A stretch of 64,000 nucleotides of DNA, taken from positions 1,736,001 through 1,800,000 of the forward strand of contig NZ_CP022436.1 of assembly GCF_002224285.1 (NCBI RefSeq), in the 5' to 3' direction. The position numbers and the translations under genes are program-made. The notes under the pieces were generated by a model, which did no database searches, was not told the origin of the DNA, and saw only the letters and a list, made by a program, of their open reading frames with translations. The DNA is from Arthrobacter sp. YN (GTDB lineage: Bacteria > Actinomycetota > Actinomycetes > Actinomycetales > Micrococcaceae). This document shows positions 63,866 through 64,000 of this stretch, piece by piece. The stretch's first letter is position 1, and each line of letters begins with the position of its first letter.

Positions 63866-64000
63866 TCAGCCTCCGGCGAAGGGCGGCAGGACATCGATGA
63901 CATCCTGGGCTCCAAGCGGCGCTGAACGGTCCCTCACAGCTACCTCGTTGCGGAGGAAACTGCTCCGTGCCACGATGCGGTCCAGCGTCGGAGTGCCTTC
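63866..64000 (-). CDS. moaD: MoaD/ThiS-like sulfur carrier, C-terminal fragment
   Basis: The last 44 codons of a gene that enters from the right edge on the minus strand. It ends in VIDVLPPFAGG, the hallmark of ubiquitin-like sulfur carriers, where the C-terminal Gly-Gly is adenylated and thiocarboxylated. The LRNEVAVRDRSAPLGAQDVI stretch fits the last strands of MoaD, the small subunit of molybdopterin synthase. Its 3' end lies 3 bp from the convergent DUF1579-like gene. Confidence 0.8.
   Translation of the reverse strand, partial: EGTPTLDRIVARSSFLRNEVAVRDRSAPLGAQDVIDVLPPFAGG

Noticed and set aside
1..64000. Defence, toxin-antitoxin, prophage, CRISPR or retron systems and RNA genes
   Set aside because: Reading through both strands, I found no gene or array supporting any of these.

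Overview
The window is a high-GC actinobacterial chromosome segment. Protein families, gene order, frequent GTG starts and many 4-bp ATGA overlaps point to the Micrococcaceae (Arthrobacter/Paenarthrobacter type). About 60 protein genes, two of them frameshifted, account for most of the sequence. I saw no rRNA, tRNA, CRISPR array, transposase or phage gene.

Layout. 1-7 kb: the end of a DivIVA-domain gene, then a LytS/LytTR two-component system flanked by two solute:sodium (acetate-type) symporters that face away from each other, each with its own small membrane partner. 7-10 kb: a PHP-domain protein and small membrane proteins. 10-14.5 kb: an Lrp/AsnC regulator divergent from a branched-chain 2-oxoacid dehydrogenase operon (E1 alpha, E1 beta, E2). 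14.6-18 kb: a lone NAD-dependent epimerase-like gene and a DUF222/HNH endonuclease gene full of short tandem repeats. 18-26.8 kb: a TetR regulator divergent from an eight-gene leucine/isovalerate operon (carboxylase beta and alpha, acyl-CoA dehydrogenase, CoA-transferase A and B, MaoC hydratase, CitE-like lyase). Its gene content matches the Mycobacterium tuberculosis Rv2498c-Rv2506 region. 26.9-34.4 kb: a LacI-controlled sugar ABC importer with ThuA and two Gfo/Idh/MocA dehydrogenases. 34.4-35.9 kb: a lipase-maturation-factor gene broken by one frameshift.

35.9-64 kb is conserved core: dxr-rseP-(yciI)-ispG-GNAT, proS, a TSUP exporter, aspartate dehydrogenase, an APH(6)/hydroxyurea-type kinase, a VIT-family transporter, a DUF4439 ferritin-like protein, rimP-nusA-ylxR-infB-rbfA, a nucleoside deaminase, a frameshifted class I aminotransferase, truB, two small membrane proteins, ribF, rpsO, pnp, an M16 peptidase, a DUF1579-like protein and the end of a MoaD-like gene.

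How it fits together. The oxoacid dehydrogenase converts branched-chain 2-oxoacids to acyl-CoAs. The TetR-linked operon can take isovaleryl-CoA to acetoacetate and acetyl-CoA, and the symporters can import short monocarboxylates. Crp/GlxR-type palindromes (TGTGA-N6-TCACA and near matches) lie in the control regions of these three modules and of the sugar importer, which suggests global carbon control above the local Lrp, TetR and LacI regulators. I found no clearly new defence, mobile or RNA system. The most notable items are the tandem TetR operator, the Crp-type site set, short tandem repeats that duplicate stop codons, a perfect inverted repeat over the start of the antibiotic-kinase-like gene, two homopolymer frameshifts, and a small ORF with its own promoter upstream of proS.
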